Shown here: positions 63,151 to 64,000 of the stretch, one piece after another
Layout: the number at the start of each line of letters is the position of its first letter
Position numbering within the stretch: the first letter of the stretch is position 1
NCBI RefSeq assembly: GCF_009826935.1
Contig: NZ_WUMN01000001.1
Span: 310,001 to 374,000, forward strand
DNA: 64,000 nt
Reading direction: 5' to 3'
From: Flavobacterium sp. Sd200
GTDB lineage: Bacteria; Bacteroidota; Bacteroidia; Flavobacteriales; Flavobacteriaceae
Notes under the pieces: model-generated
Told to the model about the DNA's origin: nothing
Database searches by the model: none
The model's input: only the letters and a program-made list of their open reading frames with translations
Translations under genes and position numbers: made by a program

Positions 63151-64000
63151 ATGAAATTAAATAATAGAAAAATAAACGAACTTCAGTTGTTTTTTAGTGA
63201 GAGAAGTTATATAAATAAAGCTTTTTTATATGGTTCTCGTGTAAGTGGCAAAGCAAGAAGTAATAGCGACATTGATATAATGATTGATATCGACTATGAA
63301 GAAATTAAGCCTAAAATTATTGACTTGCTCATGATGTCGGATTTACTTTCTAAATCTTTAGGCGCAAAAGTTTCTATTACCACTCGTGAAGCATTTTCGA
63401 ATCTAATGCAAGAGTTCACAGTAAATACTTCTCTACTGATATATGATAAGGATGAGCAAATATTAATTCCTGCTTTCATATTTAACGATTTTGAATATAA
63501 AGAATATCGCGATAAAGTCAAATTAGAACATATTTCTATTTCCCTTAAGCTTATTGTCGAATGGATGAAAAAATATGATTTAACTACTATTGATGATGAA
63601 GGGGTGTTATTATCTGCTATTAAAAATGAGTTTAAGACTTTTGTAAAGTTATTTAGTAAACTTTCTTCTGCGACTAAAGAAGAGACTTTAAGGTACATTA
63701 ATACTAATGCGGAGGATTTGGATGCAGAACATATTTCTTCATTGAACTTTTCTCAAGATTTATTTGGATCATATTATGGAGTTGATAAAACAATATTATA
63801 TGAGTTTGCGCAATATTATTTACCTACAATCCAAAAAAGTATTGATATACTATTATCGGATTGGGAGGGTTATTTTAAAAATAGAGTCAAAGATTATTTT
63901 ACATATTTCTTTGCGAAATCCATTAATAACAATCGCAAGGGAATCGATTTTATGGAAAAAGTGACAGAATATAGTTCGATTTTTAATAATACACTGAAGA
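63151..64000 (+). CDS. Minimal-nucleotidyltransferase-domain protein (3' end outside window)
   Basis: The frame opens at ATG 63151 and stays open to the last base (283 residues seen). The N-terminal domain has the nucleotidyltransferase signature AFLYGSRVSGKARSNSDIDI, with the GS-x10-D-x-D acidic pair. A third acidic site is not obvious. The following helical part (about 120-283: KYDLTTIDDEGVLLSAIKNE, YYLPTIQKSIDILLSDWEGY) could be HEPN-like or a regulatory domain. MNT proteins occur as antitoxins, modifiers of RNA or proteins, or parts of defence modules. The gene is visibly more AT-rich than the rest (ATA, TTA, AGA codons), suggesting transfer. A palindrome upstream may regulate it. Confidence 0.8.
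   Translation, partial: MKLNNRKINELQLFFSERSYINKAFLYGSRVSGKARSNSDIDIMIDIDYEEIKPKIIDLLMMSDLLSKSLGAKVSITTREAFSNLMQEFTVNTSLLIYDKDEQILIPAFIFNDFEYKEYRDKVKLEHISISLKLIVEWMKKYDLTTIDDEGVLLSAIKNEFKTFVKLFSKLSSATKEETLRYINTNAEDLDAEHISSLNFSQDLFGSYYGVDKTILYEFAQYYLPTIQKSIDILLSDWEGYFKNRVKDYFTYFFAKSINNNRKGIDFMEKVTEYSSIFNNTLK

Noticed and set aside
63294..63698. Leftward 134-codon frame at the right end
   Set aside because: Antisense to the nucleotidyltransferase gene, which shows a clear GSx10DxD motif on the plus strand.

Overview
The window looks like a chromosomal segment from a gliding, low-GC member of the Bacteroidota, most likely family Flavobacteriaceae (Flavobacterium-like). This rests on several things visible in the sequence. 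At least seven secreted proteins end in type A or type C sorting domains of the type IX secretion system (T9SS). The gliding genes gldF and gldG are present. There are typical Bacteroidota families (2TM, GEVED, DUF4290, DUF3822, DUF4269, DUF2975, HD-DUF5706). Several promoters fit the Bacteroidota TTG / TAnnTTTG pattern, and leaders are short with little Shine-Dalgarno sequence.

Layout. 1-16 kb is a surface-protein block: a truncated choice-of-anchor I protein, three large proteins with related type C tails (587, 1750 and about 1480 aa) and a secreted endonuclease I. 16-26 kb carries a GH127 beta-L-arabinofuranosidase, a small TPR-like secreted protein, a LytS-like kinase fused to a 2TM domain with three free 2TM paralogs, a TPR/HTH membrane regulator and a divergent T9SS protein. 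26-33 kb is metabolic: lysA, sucC, an OtsA-OtsB fusion, a beta-carbonic-anhydrase-like protein, and another T9SS protein. 33-43.8 kb has small enzymes and regulators (DUF4269, PhyH, DUF1456, DUF2975-XRE), a very large lipoprotein joining metallophosphatase, kinase-like and beta-barrel parts, a divergent HD-PycTM (DUF5706) protein, and topoisomerase IB. 44-48 kb contains the RNase P RNA gene, rsmD-DUF3822, and a YceI / pirin / Crp-Fnr group whose two target genes share an identical FNR-like operator at identical spacing from the -7 box. 48.4-63 kb is largely housekeeping: yaaA, an alpha/beta hydrolase, a RimB-RimK fusion, gldF-gldG, SAM hydrolase, phoH, a PfkB kinase behind a 26-bp perfect hairpin, DUF493-DUF4290-murA and small unknowns. 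The last kilobase is visibly more AT-rich and starts a minimal-nucleotidyltransferase gene that runs off the window, possibly the edge of an accessory island.

How the genes work together. The adhesins and nuclease would be exported by T9SS, and GldF/GldG belong to the gliding machinery of the same cell envelope. The Crp/Fnr protein probably drives yceI and pirin. The 2TM operon is a signalling membrane cluster without a visible response regulator. The strongest candidates for something little described are the FNR-box pair, the HD-PycTM protein next to the phosphatase/kinase-like/barrel lipoprotein, the LytS-2TM operon and the hairpin abutting the PfkB start. No tRNA, insertion sequence or CRISPR array was seen.
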